From Notamacropus eugenii (taxonomy: Eukaryota > Chordata > Mammalia > Diprotodontia > Macropodidae), in the NCBI RefSeq assembly GCF_028372415.1, contig NC_092875.1:31390812-31454811 (forward strand): a stretch of DNA of 64,000 nucleotides, read 5' to 3'. The position numbers and the translations under genes are program-made. Within the stretch, counting starts at the first letter, position 1, and every line of letters begins with the position of its first letter. Under the pieces are notes generated by a model. It was given only the letters and a program-made list of their open reading frames with translations. It had not been told where the DNA came from and ran no database searches. Of this stretch, positions 41,315 through 51,894 are shown one piece after another.

Positions 41315-42110
41315 TTCTGTATCATCCTGCAACTTTCCTTAGCTGTCAAATGAGGGAGTTGGACCAGATAACCTCTATGGTCTTTTCTCACTCCAAGTCT
41401 ATGATCCCAAATTAGGGAACATGCCTTATTCAGCTTTGTATTCTACCCTTGCCTCAGTGTCTTGCATATATTGTGATCAGAAGAGATCGCAGAGGTCCTT
41501 CTAATCCAACCCTTTTATTTTACAGATGAGGAAACTGAGCTGAGCGGGGTTAAGCATTGACTGAAGATATCTTGGTCATTTCTGACTCTTACTATCTGTG
41601 TGACTTTGGATAAATAGTTTTCTGTGTCTCAGTATCATCATCTATAAAATAAAGTCTAGATGACTTCTGAGAATCTTTCCAGTTCTAGACTTATGACTTA
41701 ATTATAACAATAATTAGCATTTATATGACACTTTAAGGTTTGCAAGACACTTTGCAAATATAATTTCCTATTACTTCATAATAACTCTAGGAGTTAGGTG
41801 CTATTGTCATCTCTATTTTACAGATGAGGAAACTGAGGCAAACAAGGATTAAGTGACTTGCTCAGAGTCACACAGCTAGTAAGTGTCTGAAGATTGATTT
41901 GAACTCAGGGCTTCCTCACTTTGGGTCCAGTTCTATGCCTCTCGTCCAAGATCACCTGGATGTCAGAGCTAGGATATGAACCTGGGTCCACTGACCCCAA
42001 TCCTGTGTTCTTTCAGCACTCAATAAGTGTGCTTTGAATCCTGAAAGAATAAAGGAGACTTGAAGATCATTTAGTCTAGCTCCTCATTTTACAGATGGAA
42101 AACTTACTAA
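41315..42110. mobile_element. SINE cluster including a nearly complete MIR-type copy
   Basis: 41315-41405 plus, type B (GAGTTGGACCAGATAACCTC). 41480-41565 minus (GATGAGGAAACTGAGCTGAG). 41590-41700 plus (ATCATCATCTATAAAATAAA, CCAGTTCTAGACTTATGAC). 41700-41945 minus, nearly complete (TTAGCATTTATATGACACTT, TTACAGATGAGGAAACTGAG, CACACAGCTAGTAAGTGTCT). 41950-42010 and 42060-42110 are short cores. Confidence 0.85.
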
Positions 42111-42537
42111 GCATTCCAGGGGTTTCTATTTATAGAAAAGAGTTCATTGGTTTTTATTTTTTTTTACATGTGACTGGACACATTACACATTTTCTTTTCC
42201 TTTTTCTCTTTTAGAATTTATGTGTGCTCCTGTTTATGGAGGAAAGGCAATTGTGGAGGAGAAAAGATGAGCCTTTTCTTGGGTCATAAGCTTCAATTCC
42301 ACGCAGCTGAGGACAGGTGGGGGCCTGGCAGACATCAAAGGTAAGTCAGTCAATTCTGGCAATGCAGAGCCAGGTGTGTTTGGAGGAAACATATGGAGGC
42401 TGAATTCAATCCGGATGGGGTCTGTGTACTTGGGGGCACCAGGCTGATGATGGGAATACATTATGTTCATGTAAGACCTTTCATCTATGGATAGCTAAGA
42501 CATTTGCCAAGTTCAAACTCATTTTTCAAGATTTAAA
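42111..42537. other. Unplaced stretch
   Basis: T-rich start, then single-copy-looking DNA. Nothing recognised. Confidence 0.5.
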
Positions 42538-42540
42538 GAA

Positions 42541-42763
42541 GGATTCTTAACCTGTAGATCACAGACTCCCAAGGAGTCTATGGATAGATTTTAGGGGGTC
42601 CTTGAACTTGGATAGGAAAAATACATCTTTATTTTCATCATCTTATAACTGAAATTTAGCATTTCCTTAAATTATTTGAAAGCATTATTCTGAAAAGGGG
42701 TCCATAGACTTCATCAGACTTCCAAAAGAGTGCACAAAACACATACAAAAGATTAAGACATCC
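42541..42763. mobile_element. hAT-like MITE (non-autonomous DNA transposon)
   Basis: About 223 bp. Imperfect terminal inverted repeats GGATTCTTAACCT (42541-42553) and GATTAAGACATCC (42751-42763), plus an internal perfect inverted pair AGTCTATGGA (42575-42584) and TCCATAGACT (42701-42710). Sequences such as GGGGTCCATAGACTTCATC recall the old mammalian 'ggttcttaacctggggtccatgga' hAT elements. No coding capacity. An 8-bp TSD was not found. Confidence 0.65.
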
Positions 42764-42779
42764 CTGATCTAGAAACTGG

Positions 42780-42900
42780 AGGCGTAGGATAGTTGAAAGC
42801 TTTATTCAAGTTGACCCAGATAAGTAAAATTCATGAAATCCAAGAATCTCAGAGTTGAAGGGAAACTTAGAGTTAAACTGAGCCTTTACTTGTGGGATAG
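42780..42900 (-). mobile_element. CORE-SINE fragments
   Basis: GAAATCCAAGAATCTCAGAG and TTGAAGGGAAACTTAGAGTT on the plus strand, the complement of a type B end. Confidence 0.6.
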
Positions 42901-42945
42901 ATCTCCTCAATAGTATGCTTAAGAACTTTGAGCCGTCCCAAAGTG

Positions 42946-43170
42946 GATAGAGGGATAGATAGATGGACGGACGGATGGATGGATGGATGGATGGATGGAT
43001 GGATGGATGGATGATAGGTGAAAGGAAAGAAGAAAAGAAATATGGATGACATAGAAGGATGAATAGATAGGTAGATAGATAAATGGATGAATAGATGAAT
43101 GCAAGATAGGTGGAAAGAAAGAAGAAAGGAAAGAAAGAAAGAGAAATATGGATAGAAAGGTGGATGAAGA

Positions 43171-43201
<31 letters not shown>

Positions 43202-43215
43202 GACAGATAGATAGA
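42946..43215. repeat. (GGAT)n and (GATA)n microsatellites
   Basis: GGAT/GGAC array at 42946-43015, then AG-rich linker, and GATA units to 43215. Confidence 0.96.
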
Positions 43216-43244
43216 ACAGATAAAGCTACAGGACTTAATCATAA

Positions 43245-44345
43245 TTTGCTATTATTATGTGCCAGGTATCATGGTAACTGCTGGGATACAAATACTAGCA
43301 AGAAAAAATAGAATTGTCCTCAAGACACATATTCTAATGGAAGAAGGTAACCTAAGAAGGAAAGTTAGAAATGGGGCAGGGGTTTCCCATAAAGTGATAT
43401 GGCATGGAGATATTCAAGGGTTGCTTGGAGACATAGTTCCCAATAAGAGAACTCAAAAGCTCATCTTTTGAGTTGGGGAAGGAAGATACAAGGGCGGATT
43501 CCAAGACTGGAGGTGGAGAGAGGAAGATGAGGATGGTAGCCCGAGTGTGGGGAGAGTGATGAGGAAGTCAGGAAGTGGAATAGGCTAGTTTGGTGAAGTA
43601 GTGAGTTCCCCATCCAAGCAGAAGTTGGATGAGACACTTTTCTTGTAGAAGAGGATGGTTTAAGTATAGGTTAGACTAGAGAACTTTTGAGGTTTCAAGA
43701 TGCTTTGCTTCTCTGGACAGCCGGCCTTCACTTGATGACTTATAATGATGGAACCTGACATCACAGAATCTCAGAGTAGGCAGTGCCCTCAGAGGCACTC
43801 TGGTTCAACCCTTTTCTGAATAGGCATCCCCGCTACAGCCTACCTCATAAGTGGTCGTCCAGTTTTGCTTGAAGACATTCAATAAAAAAAAATTACCTCC
43901 TCTACGTGCGTATTCCACTATGGAGAGTTCTAATTATTAGGAATTTTTTCCTGATGTCAAGTCTCAATTTGACACTTCCACCTGATGCTCCTGGTACAAT
44001 CAGGATCAACCAAAGCATTTATTAAGCACTTAATGTGTACCATATTATGCCCCTATTCAAGAACCTACTCTGTTCAATGCTGGGGACATGAAAACTAAAA
44101 TGAAATGTTCCTTGCCCTTAAGAAGCTTATGTTCTATTAGTTCTGCCCTCTGGGGCCAAGGAGGGCAAGATTAATTGCTCCTCTGTGTGGCAGCCCACTA
44201 CAGTGTTAAACAGTGGTGCTAGAAGGTTCTTCCTTATGTCGAGCTGAAATTTGCCTTCCTATAATTTTCACCCAATTGTCTAGGTTCCCCCTAGAGATTG
44301 GCAGCTTCAGGGATGAAAGGCAAAGGGGGAAAGGCCATATTGGAC
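43245..44345 (+). mobile_element. L3/CR1-like LINE fragments with a nested piece
   Basis: 43245-43350: TATTATGTGCCAGGTATCAT, GTCCTCAAGACACATATTC. 43750-43994 and 44140-44290: GAATCTCAGAGTAGGCAGTG, AGTTCTAATTATTAGGAATT, CTGCCCTCTGGGGCCAAGGA, AAGGTTCTTCCTTATGTCGA. They are interrupted at 43995-44140 by another L3-type piece (AAGCATTTATTAAGCACTTA, CTTGCCCTTAAGAAGCTTAT). 43350-43750 is unplaced AG-rich DNA. Confidence 0.68.
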
Positions 44346-44347
44346 AA

Positions 44348-44635
44348 TTTTATTATCACTGTTGTTCAGTTGTTTCAGTCATGTCTGAATTTGGGATTTT
44401 CTTGGCAAAGATACTGGAGGGTTTGCCAATTCCTTCTCCAGTTCATTTTACAGATGAGGAAACCGGGACCAACAGGGTGAAGAGACTTGCCCAGGGTCAT
44501 ACAATTAGTAAGTGTCTGAGGCTGGATTTGAACTCAGGTCTTTCTGAGTTCAGGTCCACATTCTATCTACTGTACCACCTAGTTGCTCTTGCACATAGAA
44601 AGCACTTAATGTTTGTTTGTTGATTGATAGATGGA
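44348..44635 (-). mobile_element. RTE-tailed SINE, followed by an L2 tail
   Basis: 44348-44588 plus reads GTTGTTCAGTTGTTTCAGTC, TTTCTTGGCAAAGATACTGG, TTCTCCAGTTCATTTTACAG, CTGAGGCTGGATTTGAACTC, ATCTACTGTACCACCTAGTT. 44592-44635 plus is an L2 tail (AAGCACTTAATGTTTGTTTG). Confidence 0.92.
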
Positions 44636-44639
44636 ATGA

Positions 44640-45165
44640 TTAATTGTAGAAAAGGTATGGGAATGGGAGTCAGGAGCCCCAGCATTTAATTGCAATACTT
44701 TCATTAACTAGATCCCTGTCTCATCTTGCCTTTTGGCTTCAGTTTATCCTTCCCAAAATGAAGTCTTTGCCTTAAGTGCTCTATTGCCTATGATCTCTGT
44801 GCAGTTTTACAGATAAGGAAACTGAGCCCTAGAATGGCTGTTACTTGCTCAAGGTCCCACAGCCAATAAGTTACATAGGCAAGTTTTGAACCTAGTTGTT
44901 TGACTCCAAATCTAGGAACAAGGGCATATAAATAGCACTTAAATGTGTTTTTTTTCCTTTCCATTCTGTTATCTGGTCCTTGAAAACCTAACTTATTACG
45001 CAGAATATACCATAGCATCATAGGATCCTCAATAGAGAGCTAAAATGGAACTGGGGTCATTTAGTCCAGTTCCCTCTCCCCCATTTTCCGGAGGAGGAAA
45101 CTGGGGTCAAAGGAGCAGAAGTGACTTTCCCAAGGTCACATTCACCCCCCCCCCACACACACACA
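44640..45165. mobile_element. Three CORE-SINE fragments
   Basis: 44640-44770 plus, weak. 44795-44925 minus (AGATAAGGAAACTGAGCCCT). 45005-45150 minus, type B (TCATAGGATCCTCAATAGAG, GAGGAGGAAACTGGGGTCAA). A short C/CA run at 45147-45165. Bases 45170-45465 are unplaced. Confidence 0.75.
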
Positions 45166-45469
45166 CTCATTGACTAAAGGAGCAGTTACTGAGCCATATA
45201 AATGTTGATACTTAGTAGATCCATGATTTTCTGCATGAAGACACCCTCCAGTACAGATAACCACCAATTCTCATCATCTCATCTTTTGAGGTTCTTGCTC
45301 ATATCTTTCCATGAATCCTCCATAAAGTACCTACCAAATTTATGGGATATCTTAATTTAGTTCTTTTAATATTTCAAAGTTACCCATGAAACATTCTGGC
45401 TAGCCATTTTTTTATTTACCTTGCTAAATCGTTGGCCTGTGAAATCCATTTATTATAATTTAGTAACAG

Positions 45470-45826
45470 GATCTAGGTGATGTAGTGGATTGAATATGAG
45501 GGCTGAAGCCAGGAAGACCTAAGTTCAAATCCAGCCTCAGACACTTACTATCTGTGTGAGCCTGGGCAAGTCATTTCATCCTGTTTGCCTTAGTTTCCTA
45601 TCTGTCAAATGATCTGGAGAAGGAAATGGCAAACCACTCCAGTATCTTTGCCAAGAAAACTCCAAGTGGCATCAAGAAGTCACTTGAACTTGTTTGCCTC
45701 AGTTTCCTCATCTCTCAAATGAGCTGGAGAAGGAAATGGCAAATCAGTCCAGTACTTCTGTCAAGAAAACCCCAAACAGGGTCCTGGAGATTTGGCCATG
45801 ACTGAAATGACTGAACAATATTATCA
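45470..45826 (+). mobile_element. RTE-tailed SINE with internal duplication
   Basis: Head GATCTAGGTGATGTAGTGGA, core GAGCCTGGGCAAGTCATTTC. The block GTTTGCCT...GGAGAAGGAAATGGCAAA...CAAGAAAAC occurs twice, at 45583-45662 and 45692-45775 (period 109 bp). It ends with the RTE 3'-like CATGACTGAAATGACTGAAC. Confidence 0.92.
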
Positions 45827-46246
45827 CAGGAGTATCGATCTAGATAGAGTTGGAAGGAGACATATAATCTCACCAATTTGCTGATGAGGAAAACTGAGAC
45901 CTAGAGTTGTTAAGACACTTGCCCAGGTCATACAACTAGGAAAAGGGCAGCTAGGTGGTGCAGTGGATAGAGCACCAGTGCAGGAGTCAAGAGGACCTGA
46001 GTTCAAATCTCACCTCAGACACTTGATACTACAAGATGTGTGACTTTGGGCAAGTCACTTAACCCCAATTGCCTCATCCTGAGTCATCTCCAGTCATTCT
46101 GATGAATGTCTGGTCACTGGATTCAGATGGCTCTGGAGAAGGAGTGAGGCTAGTGACCTGCACAGGCCTCCCTCACTCAAAACAAAGTCAAGTGCAAGTC
46201 ATGTCACCATTTCTCTGATGGCATGGTCTTCTTTGGCAATGAAGGA

Positions 46247-46283
<37 letters not shown>

Positions 46284-46345
46284 CTAGTAAATAAAAAAGA
46301 CGGTATATGATCTCAGTTCCTCTGATTACAAATCCAAGGCCATCA
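45827..46345 (-). mobile_element. CORE-SINE, type B, split by the long-tailed SINE
   Basis: GATAGAGTTGGAAGGAGACA and ACTTGCCCAGGTCATACAAC precede the insertion. GAGCTAGTAAATAAAAAAGA and CTCAGTTCCTCTGATTAC resume after 46281. Confidence 0.82.
45945..46281 (+). mobile_element. Long-tailed tRNA-headed SINE, copy 2
   Basis: GGGCAGCTAGGTGGTGCAGT, AGCACCAGTGCAGGAGTCAA, CTGGATTCAGATGGCTCTGG, CTCACTCAAAACAAAGTCAA, ATGGTCTTCTTTGGCAATGA, then an AC tract at 46248-46280 grown from the terminal ACACAC. By eye about nine in ten bases match copy 1 at 34252-34564. Confidence 0.93.
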
Positions 46346-46349
46346 ATCA

Positions 46350-47140
46350 GACTAAACTCTTCTCATGGGTGTTGTCAATGATTCTAATAGGTAAGCAGGA
46401 GAAGCAAAACAGAAGGAAAATGGAAAAAGAGGAATGGAGCAGGGGGACAAAAAGGAAGATGGAAAAGAGAAAAGGGAGAGAAAGATAACAGGTGGCCTTA
46501 TAGAATGGATTAGTGGTTTCTGTGGCCTAAATGTCCCATACTCAGATTGACCAGGAACTTAGAGTGATTCAAATTTTGCTCCAGCCTCCTGATATTATTT
46601 TAGGTCAAGTTTTTATAAAAGGCCACGTAACAAAAGAAAGAATGCTTGGTAGGAAAAGGAAAACCATTCAGATGTCTCCTGGTTCTGAGCACCTGAGGTC
46701 TCCAGCTGAAAGGGATCTCCAAGACCATCCAGACACTCTTACAGCTGGGGTAATAGGTCCAGAGTGACACAGAGAGAAAAGAATCAGATATAAGCTACAA
46801 ATCTCTATTTTCTGACCCAAAGTCAACATGCCTCCCACCATCCCATGCTGCCGCCAGACCTCTTGGAGTATAGTTCTGTTTCTGCATCAGTGAAACGGTG
46901 AGTCTGGCACATTCTCTCCCATCATCTCGAGTTTGGCCTGTGAGACCACATATGGACGACAGGTGGGGCTCCTTAGCTACCAGGTGAAGCTCATCATATT
47001 GGAAAGCTGGCCAATAAACCTCACCTTTCCACTCTGAGGTTTCACACGCTCCCTTCTCTCCTCCTTGCTTTTCTCCTTCACATCCCCCTGACTCGTCTTG
47101 ATCAGGAAGTTTCAATCCTGCTGATAGACTTACAACACAT
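46350..47140. other. Mostly unplaced stretch
   Basis: 46400-46490 is AG-rich. 46685-46800 has a decayed SINE core on the minus strand. A minus-strand open frame of 106 codons at 46795-47115 has no recognisable motif and is not called. Confidence 0.5.
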
Positions 47141-47144
47141 TTTT

Positions 47145-47390
47145 TTTAAAATAGCTCTTCCTTTGCCTTCTCCTACTTCCTCTTTTCCCATCTTAAAGAA
47201 ATATTTTATGATGGTTTCTTCTGACCTATTTAAAAATAATATAAATGACTAATATAAAAATGTTTTACATAACTGTACATAGCTAACATATCTTTTTGCT
47301 TATTGTCTCAGGAAGGGGACAGGGGAACGAGCGAGGGATAGAATTTGGAACTCCAGACTTTAAATAAGGATATTTTTAAAAATATAAAGG
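47145..47390 (+). mobile_element. L1 3' end
   Basis: TTTTACATAACTGTACATAG, TTTTTGCTTATTGTCTCAGG, AGAATTTGGAACTCCAGACT, then an A/T-rich end: the L1 3' UTR terminal order. Confidence 0.75.
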
Positions 47391-47399
47391 AATAATATA

Positions 47400-47925
47400 A
47401 AATGACGTATAAAAATAACATAAAGGAATTCTATGAACTTCCAATGTGACCTGGGATAAATTACTTTCCCTCTCTGGGTCTCTGTGTTCTCATTTGTGAG
47501 GTGAATGGGACAGTGGACAAGAGGTGTTAAGACCCATATAGTACTCTGTGAAAACATTCTATTTGAAATGGAAGAGAAGGAAAAAAAACAACATTGTATT
47601 CAACATGAAATTCTACAGTTATGGTTGTTAGTGGGGTGAGCTTAAATTATTTCTTAAGTAATTATAAAATATATTTAGAATATCAAATGATTTAATATTA
47701 AGTTATGTAATATTACTATAATAATATAACAAAGATTAAAGTATGACTCCTCAAAAGAGGGGGACGAGCCCTGATCATAAATTTCAAGCTAGAAATCACC
47801 TCAGAGGTCAATACTATTATTTTACATTAGGATAACTGAGACCCAAGAGAAGTCAAATGACTTCCCCAGAGTCTCACAGCCAGTAAGTATCTAAGACGGT
47901 ATTGAATTTACATTTTTTTTTTTTG
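47400..47925. mobile_element. CORE-SINE fragments
   Basis: 47430-47545 plus (AATGTGACCTGGGATAAATT, CTCTGGGTCTCTGTGTTCTC). 47775-47920 minus, type B (CATAAATTTCAAGCTAGAAA, CAGCCAGTAAGTATCTAAG). 47580-47765 is AT-rich and unplaced. Confidence 0.75.
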
Positions 47926-47929
47926 CCTT

Positions 47930-48665
47930 TTCATGATCTAGTTGCAATTAAATATTCCGTGTGTCAGAATTAGGATATGAATCCACTTTTTCACATGGAG
48001 ACCAGAATGAATTTTCTTTTACACTAAGTTGAACAAACTCATTCTTAGGTTATTCCCCATGCCCACTTTAAGTCTTAAAATTCAAACTCAAGTCTCTCAA
48101 AGAATGTAGAGTGGTTTGTTTGTTTATTTGTTTTTAACTTCATAGATTCAGCAGAACTCATCTTCTGTCCAAAGGGATAACTATCTAATGGTTGGGTCAA
48201 AAGTGCAAGAGAACAGGTTTATTAGTTCTAATGATAGACAGTCCATTGATTAGACTTCTTAGGGGGCAAGAATAGGAGGGGGCAGGGTCTTGATGGCTCC
48301 AGGTTTACCATGTCCTCTAAGGGTTAGGGATGATGTTGCTTCCTGGGGCTGTGTAAGCAGTGTTTGTAAATCCCTCAGATAAAGAGAGCAGAGTGGGAGC
48401 TAAGTGATTTCAAGACTTGTCTGTCCCAAGGCAATCAGAATTCCAATTGATAACTCCCACTTACACAGAGAGGAGAATTTGTTTTCTCATGGGGATGCTT
48501 TTCCCTTTCAAATGTCCTGGGAAAACCCCACAGGGCCAGGGTTGTTAGCTTCTAGAGGACCAGGGCTATAGGATCGACATCTGTGCTTCTCCAGGATACA
48601 ACCCAGAGAGAGCTGGGATCACTTTTTGTGGAATGGAATATTGCACTTTTCTGCCCTGTTTTCTG
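47930..48665. other. Single-copy stretch
   Basis: No repeat placed apart from short T-runs. 48480-48660 looks unique and is G+C-balanced. No coding signal. Confidence 0.5.
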
Positions 48666-48671
48666 GACACA

Positions 48672-48868
48672 GACACGGAATCATAGAATGTCTGAGCTGG
48701 GAGGGGCCTTAGAATATGGAGTGTGTGAATAAAGGACCTTAGAATATAGAATTCAGGATTGAATAGGACTTCAAAACACTGAAATGGAAAAGGCCTTAGA
48801 ACTTAGAAGGCCTGAGCTTAGAACACAGAATGTCAGAGTGGAGAGGAGCCTTGAAATTTGGAATGAGA
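48672..48868 (-). repeat. Tandem-like expansion of a type B SINE segment
   Basis: Units at about 48680 (GGAATCATAGAATGTCTGAG), 48710, 48745, 48785 and 48820 (AACACAGAATGTCAGAGTGG), each containing CTTAGAATATRGA or CTTAGAAC. The array resumes after the L1 at 49069 (GGTATTGAATGTCAAAG at 49101). Confidence 0.82.
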
Positions 48869-49068
48869 TCATTTTAATTTTTCTACACAGCATGACTATA
48901 GTGAAAATGTATTTAATAGGAATGTATGTGTAGAACCCATATACAATTGTATGCTGTCTCGGGGAGGGATGGGGAAAATATCTAAGTTATATGGTAGTGA
49001 ATGTAGAACACTGAAAATAAATAAAATTAATTTTAAAAAAATTAAAAAAACAAACAAACAAAAAAAGT
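48869..49068 (+). mobile_element. Very short L1 with perfect 14-bp TSD
   Basis: Only the last 200 bp of an L1 (GCATGACTATAGTGAAAATG, ATATACAATTGTATGCTGTC, AGTGAATGTAGAACACTGAA, A-rich tail). Flanked by AATTTGGAATGAGA at 48855-48868 and 49069-49082, identical in all 14 bases. Confidence 0.95.
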
Positions 49069-49094
49069 AATTTGGAATGAGAGGATGTAAAGGG

Positions 49095-49310
49095 AACTTA
49101 TGGTATTGAATGTCAAAGTTTTCTGACCCCTGTCAGGGACTTGGGAAAACATTCAATATGACCCTCTCATTAAAAAAGTACAGATAGGGAAATTGAGGCA
49201 TGAGAGTCAAAATGAATGACTCAAGGTCATTTAGCTTGTTAATAGCAAAGCACAGCCACTGGACTCCATACCTTCTTGTCTCCTGTCTGAGCCTAAAGTC
49301 TACTGTTCTT
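49095..49310 (-). mobile_element. CORE-SINE, type B
   Basis: TTGAATGTCAAAGTTTTCTG, AGGGAAATTGAGGCATGAGA, CAAGGTCATTTAGCTTGTTA, GCCACTGGACTCCATACC. Confidence 0.78.
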
Positions 49311-49685
49311 CCCAGAATTGCACGCTTCTGTGATATTGTTTTTAGAAGTCCTCCCAAGAGTTCAAGTGGTTTTCTTGTTTAGCTTCTCACCCAACTCCGG
49401 TCTGATACTACTTACTGTACATTGAACTCAGTCAACTGATTTAGGGACACTCAGTACTTTTCAATGACACTAGGCTGGAATGAAAGTGACATGCTCAGTG
49501 CCTTCCAAATGTCATTCACAGCCACAAAGGGAGCTTAGGGGAATGTTGAGAATTTCTTTTCATTTCCAGCTTTCCATTATAGTTGGCAGCCTGTTGTAGC
49601 ACTTATGATGGGCAAATGGACCATCCTATGGGTCTTCAATAATATCTGTAAAACCATAACTTTTTTAAAGAACTGACCAAGAAGC
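49311..49685. other. Unplaced stretch
   Basis: Nothing recognised. Confidence 0.5.
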
Positions 49686-49689
49686 AATA

Positions 49690-50130
49690 TCCCACAATGG
49701 AATGACCAATGAGTTTGGAGTCAGAACTGGGGTTGGAGTCTCACCTTTGCCATTTAATTATTTGGGTGGTACGAGTTGGTCTCAAAGACTCATAGAGGTC
49801 TTTGAGCTCATCCTCACCTCATTTTACTGATCTGGATTCTGAGGCACAGCAAAGTCAAATGACTTGCCCTAGGTCACACAACTAATAAATGTCTCAGCCA
49901 AACCTTGGATCTAGGTCCTTCTGACTCAAAGTTCAACATAATTCACTACACCATGCCACTTTCCAGTTTCCTCATCGAAATAAAAAAATTGGCTCAAATG
50001 ATCTCCAAGGTCTCTTCAAACTATAATCTGATCCTAAAGAAACTTCCTAATCCATCCTTGTGCCTCTAGGTTGAGTTGTCCTGACTTTAAAAGTTCTTTC
50101 CAACTCTACCAGCATTCTATGGTTCCATGG
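49690..50130 (+). mobile_element. CORE-SINE split by a reversed SINE
   Basis: Plus copy begins 49690 (CACAATGGAATGACCAATGA) and resumes at 49970 (CCAGTTTCCTCATCGAAATA, AATGATCTCCAAGGTCTCTT). Between them, 49775-49965 is a minus copy (TCATTTTACTGATCTGGATT, CTAGGTCACACAACTAATAA). 50080-50130 is a further plus fragment. Confidence 0.8.
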
Positions 50131-50359
50131 ACCCAAGCAACCCAACATTATTGATTCCACTCATAAAAAATGGACAGGGAAGGAAATTCATAATTCCTCA
50201 AGAAAATTGCTTTAAACACAATCATTCAATTTCTCAAAACCTTCAGCCAGTTTCAAAGACCTGATCTCTCTACTTCAAGGATGCACAAGGTTCTTTTATT
50301 TGACTAGAGCAAGAGCATAAGAATCCCAAAAGACTAAACTCTTGTCTGCCCCAAGACAG

Positions 50360-50995
50360 CTCTTTAGAGCAAGGGTAAATCAGATGAGACTTTAGAGATC
50401 ATCCTGTCCAACTCCACCAATTTACAGGTGAGGAAACTGAGGTCCAAAAAAGTGAAAAGATTTATCTAAAGTCCAACAGTGGCATAGTGGAAAGGAGATT
50501 GGATCTGGAGTTAGGAAGGCTGGTCAGGAGGCCAGGGGTTGAATTCCAGCTGTGTTCCTAGTTTGTTGTGTGACCTCAGACCAGTTACTAAACCTATCTA
50601 TTTGTCAGTGTTTTCATCTGCCTTACCTCCTTTCCAGAAGATCAAACTTGAAAACACTTTGCAATATATAAATCTCACACATTTAAGCCATCATAAGTGA
50701 TTGCTATACATGACACAGTGGACAAAGCTCTAGACTTGAAATCATGGAGATGTAGGTTTAAATCCTTCCTCATACTCTTAATGACTTTGTAACACTTGGC
50801 CTTGTGATTCACTTGAGCCTTAGTTTACTTATCTGTAGATGTTCTGAAAACTGAAGTTCAGAAGGGAGTAACAACTTTGTTCAAGGTCCCACAACAAGAA
50901 ACTGATGGGGCTGAAACTAGAATCCAGGCCGTATTTTTGGCCTCTTTTCAAAACTCTAAATAATTTGGTCACTGTTCCGCCATGTTCCATTTTTC
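50360..50995. mobile_element. Cluster of four CORE-SINEs
   Basis: 50375-50470 minus (TTACAGGTGAGGAAACTGAG). 50472-50660 plus (TGGCATAGTGGAAAGGAGAT, TGTGTGACCTCAGACCAGTT). 50700-50835 plus (ACACAGTGGACAAAGCTCTA). 50836-50990 minus (AAACTGAAGTTCAGAAGGGA). Confidence 0.8.
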
Positions 50996-51058
50996 TTAGC
51001 CTCTACCCTCCACCGCAATAACAGTACCTACTTGACAGGGTTGCTGTGAAGATTAAAT

Positions 51059-51150
51059 GATATATATATATATATATGTATGTATATGTATATGTATATA
51101 TGTATATATATAGACATATATGTGTGTGTATGTATATATATATATGTATA
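51059..51150. repeat. (TA)n/(TATG)n microsatellite
   Basis: TATATATA with TATG and TGTG units. Confidence 0.97.
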
Positions 51151-51151
51151 T

Positions 51152-51315
51152 ATAAATCAATTTTGCAGATCATACATTTAGAATCGCAAGGGACTTTAGG
51201 GACCAATCCCTTCATTTTACAAATAGGGAAACTGAGACTGAGGAGGGGTTAAGTGCCTGAGATAGAATTCAAACCCAGGTCTTTCTGATCCCAAGTCTAG
51301 TGTTCTATCCACCAT
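51152..51315 (-). mobile_element. CORE-SINE, type B
   Basis: CATACATTTAGAATCGCAAG, TTTTACAAATAGGGAAACTG, AAACCCAGGTCTTTCTGATC, TAGTGTTCTATCCACC. Confidence 0.84.
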
Positions 51316-51599
51316 TCTTCAAGTATGAGACATGATGAAAACGATAGACACATAGATAGATTGATGGAAATAAACCTGGTGATGGGAGGCATAGATTCTA
51401 GGAGTGAGAAGTCACTGGTCCTTCTTTCTCTCCCTTATGAAAGTGTCCAGAAGTGAAAATACCTTGCTCTCTGTAGGTAGCAGAATAAGTATTTTTTCAA
51501 AGGCATCTACTATGTGCTAGCAATTGAAAAATAATATTTCATTTAATCTCTATGATAGTTACACATATTGAATGAATTCATTTTAAGATTTTTTAGTGT

Positions 51600-51745
51600 G
51601 GGGGCAGCTAGGTAGTACAGCAGATAGGGCACTGGCCCTGGAGTCAAGAGGTCTTGAGTTCAAATCTGATCTCAGACATTGGATATTTACTAGTTGTGTG
51701 ACCCTAGGTAAGTCACTTAACCCTGATTGCCTCAAAAAAAAAAAA
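51600..51745 (+). mobile_element. Short MAR1-like tRNA SINE with A-tail
   Basis: GGGGCAGCTAGGTAGTACAG, CTGGCCCTGGAGTCAAGAGG, GTGTGACCCTAGGTAAGTCA, CTTAACCCTGATTGCCTC then 13 A. It stops right after the core, the layout of the simple marsupial MAR1 SINE, in contrast to the RTE-tailed and long-tailed families. Presumably L1-mobilised, given the A-tail. Confidence 0.92.
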
Positions 51746-51894
51746 AGATTTCGCTGTGATGATAGATAGAACTTAACAGAGAATGCTTCGATGATGGATT
51801 TAAACAATGAAGTTAGTTAATGTCAAAAGGTTATTTTATTTTTTAATTTTTACCTTAGCACAAAATAATTGTACTAAGTACTGCATTACTGAAG

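Noticed and set aside
46795..47115. 106-codon minus-strand frame
   Set aside because: No known motif, no splice or promoter context, and flanked by SINE and L1 relics.
34252..51745. tRNA-like sequences at the heads of SINEs
   Set aside because: They carry decayed promoter boxes followed by SINE cores and tails, and do not fold as complete tRNA genes.
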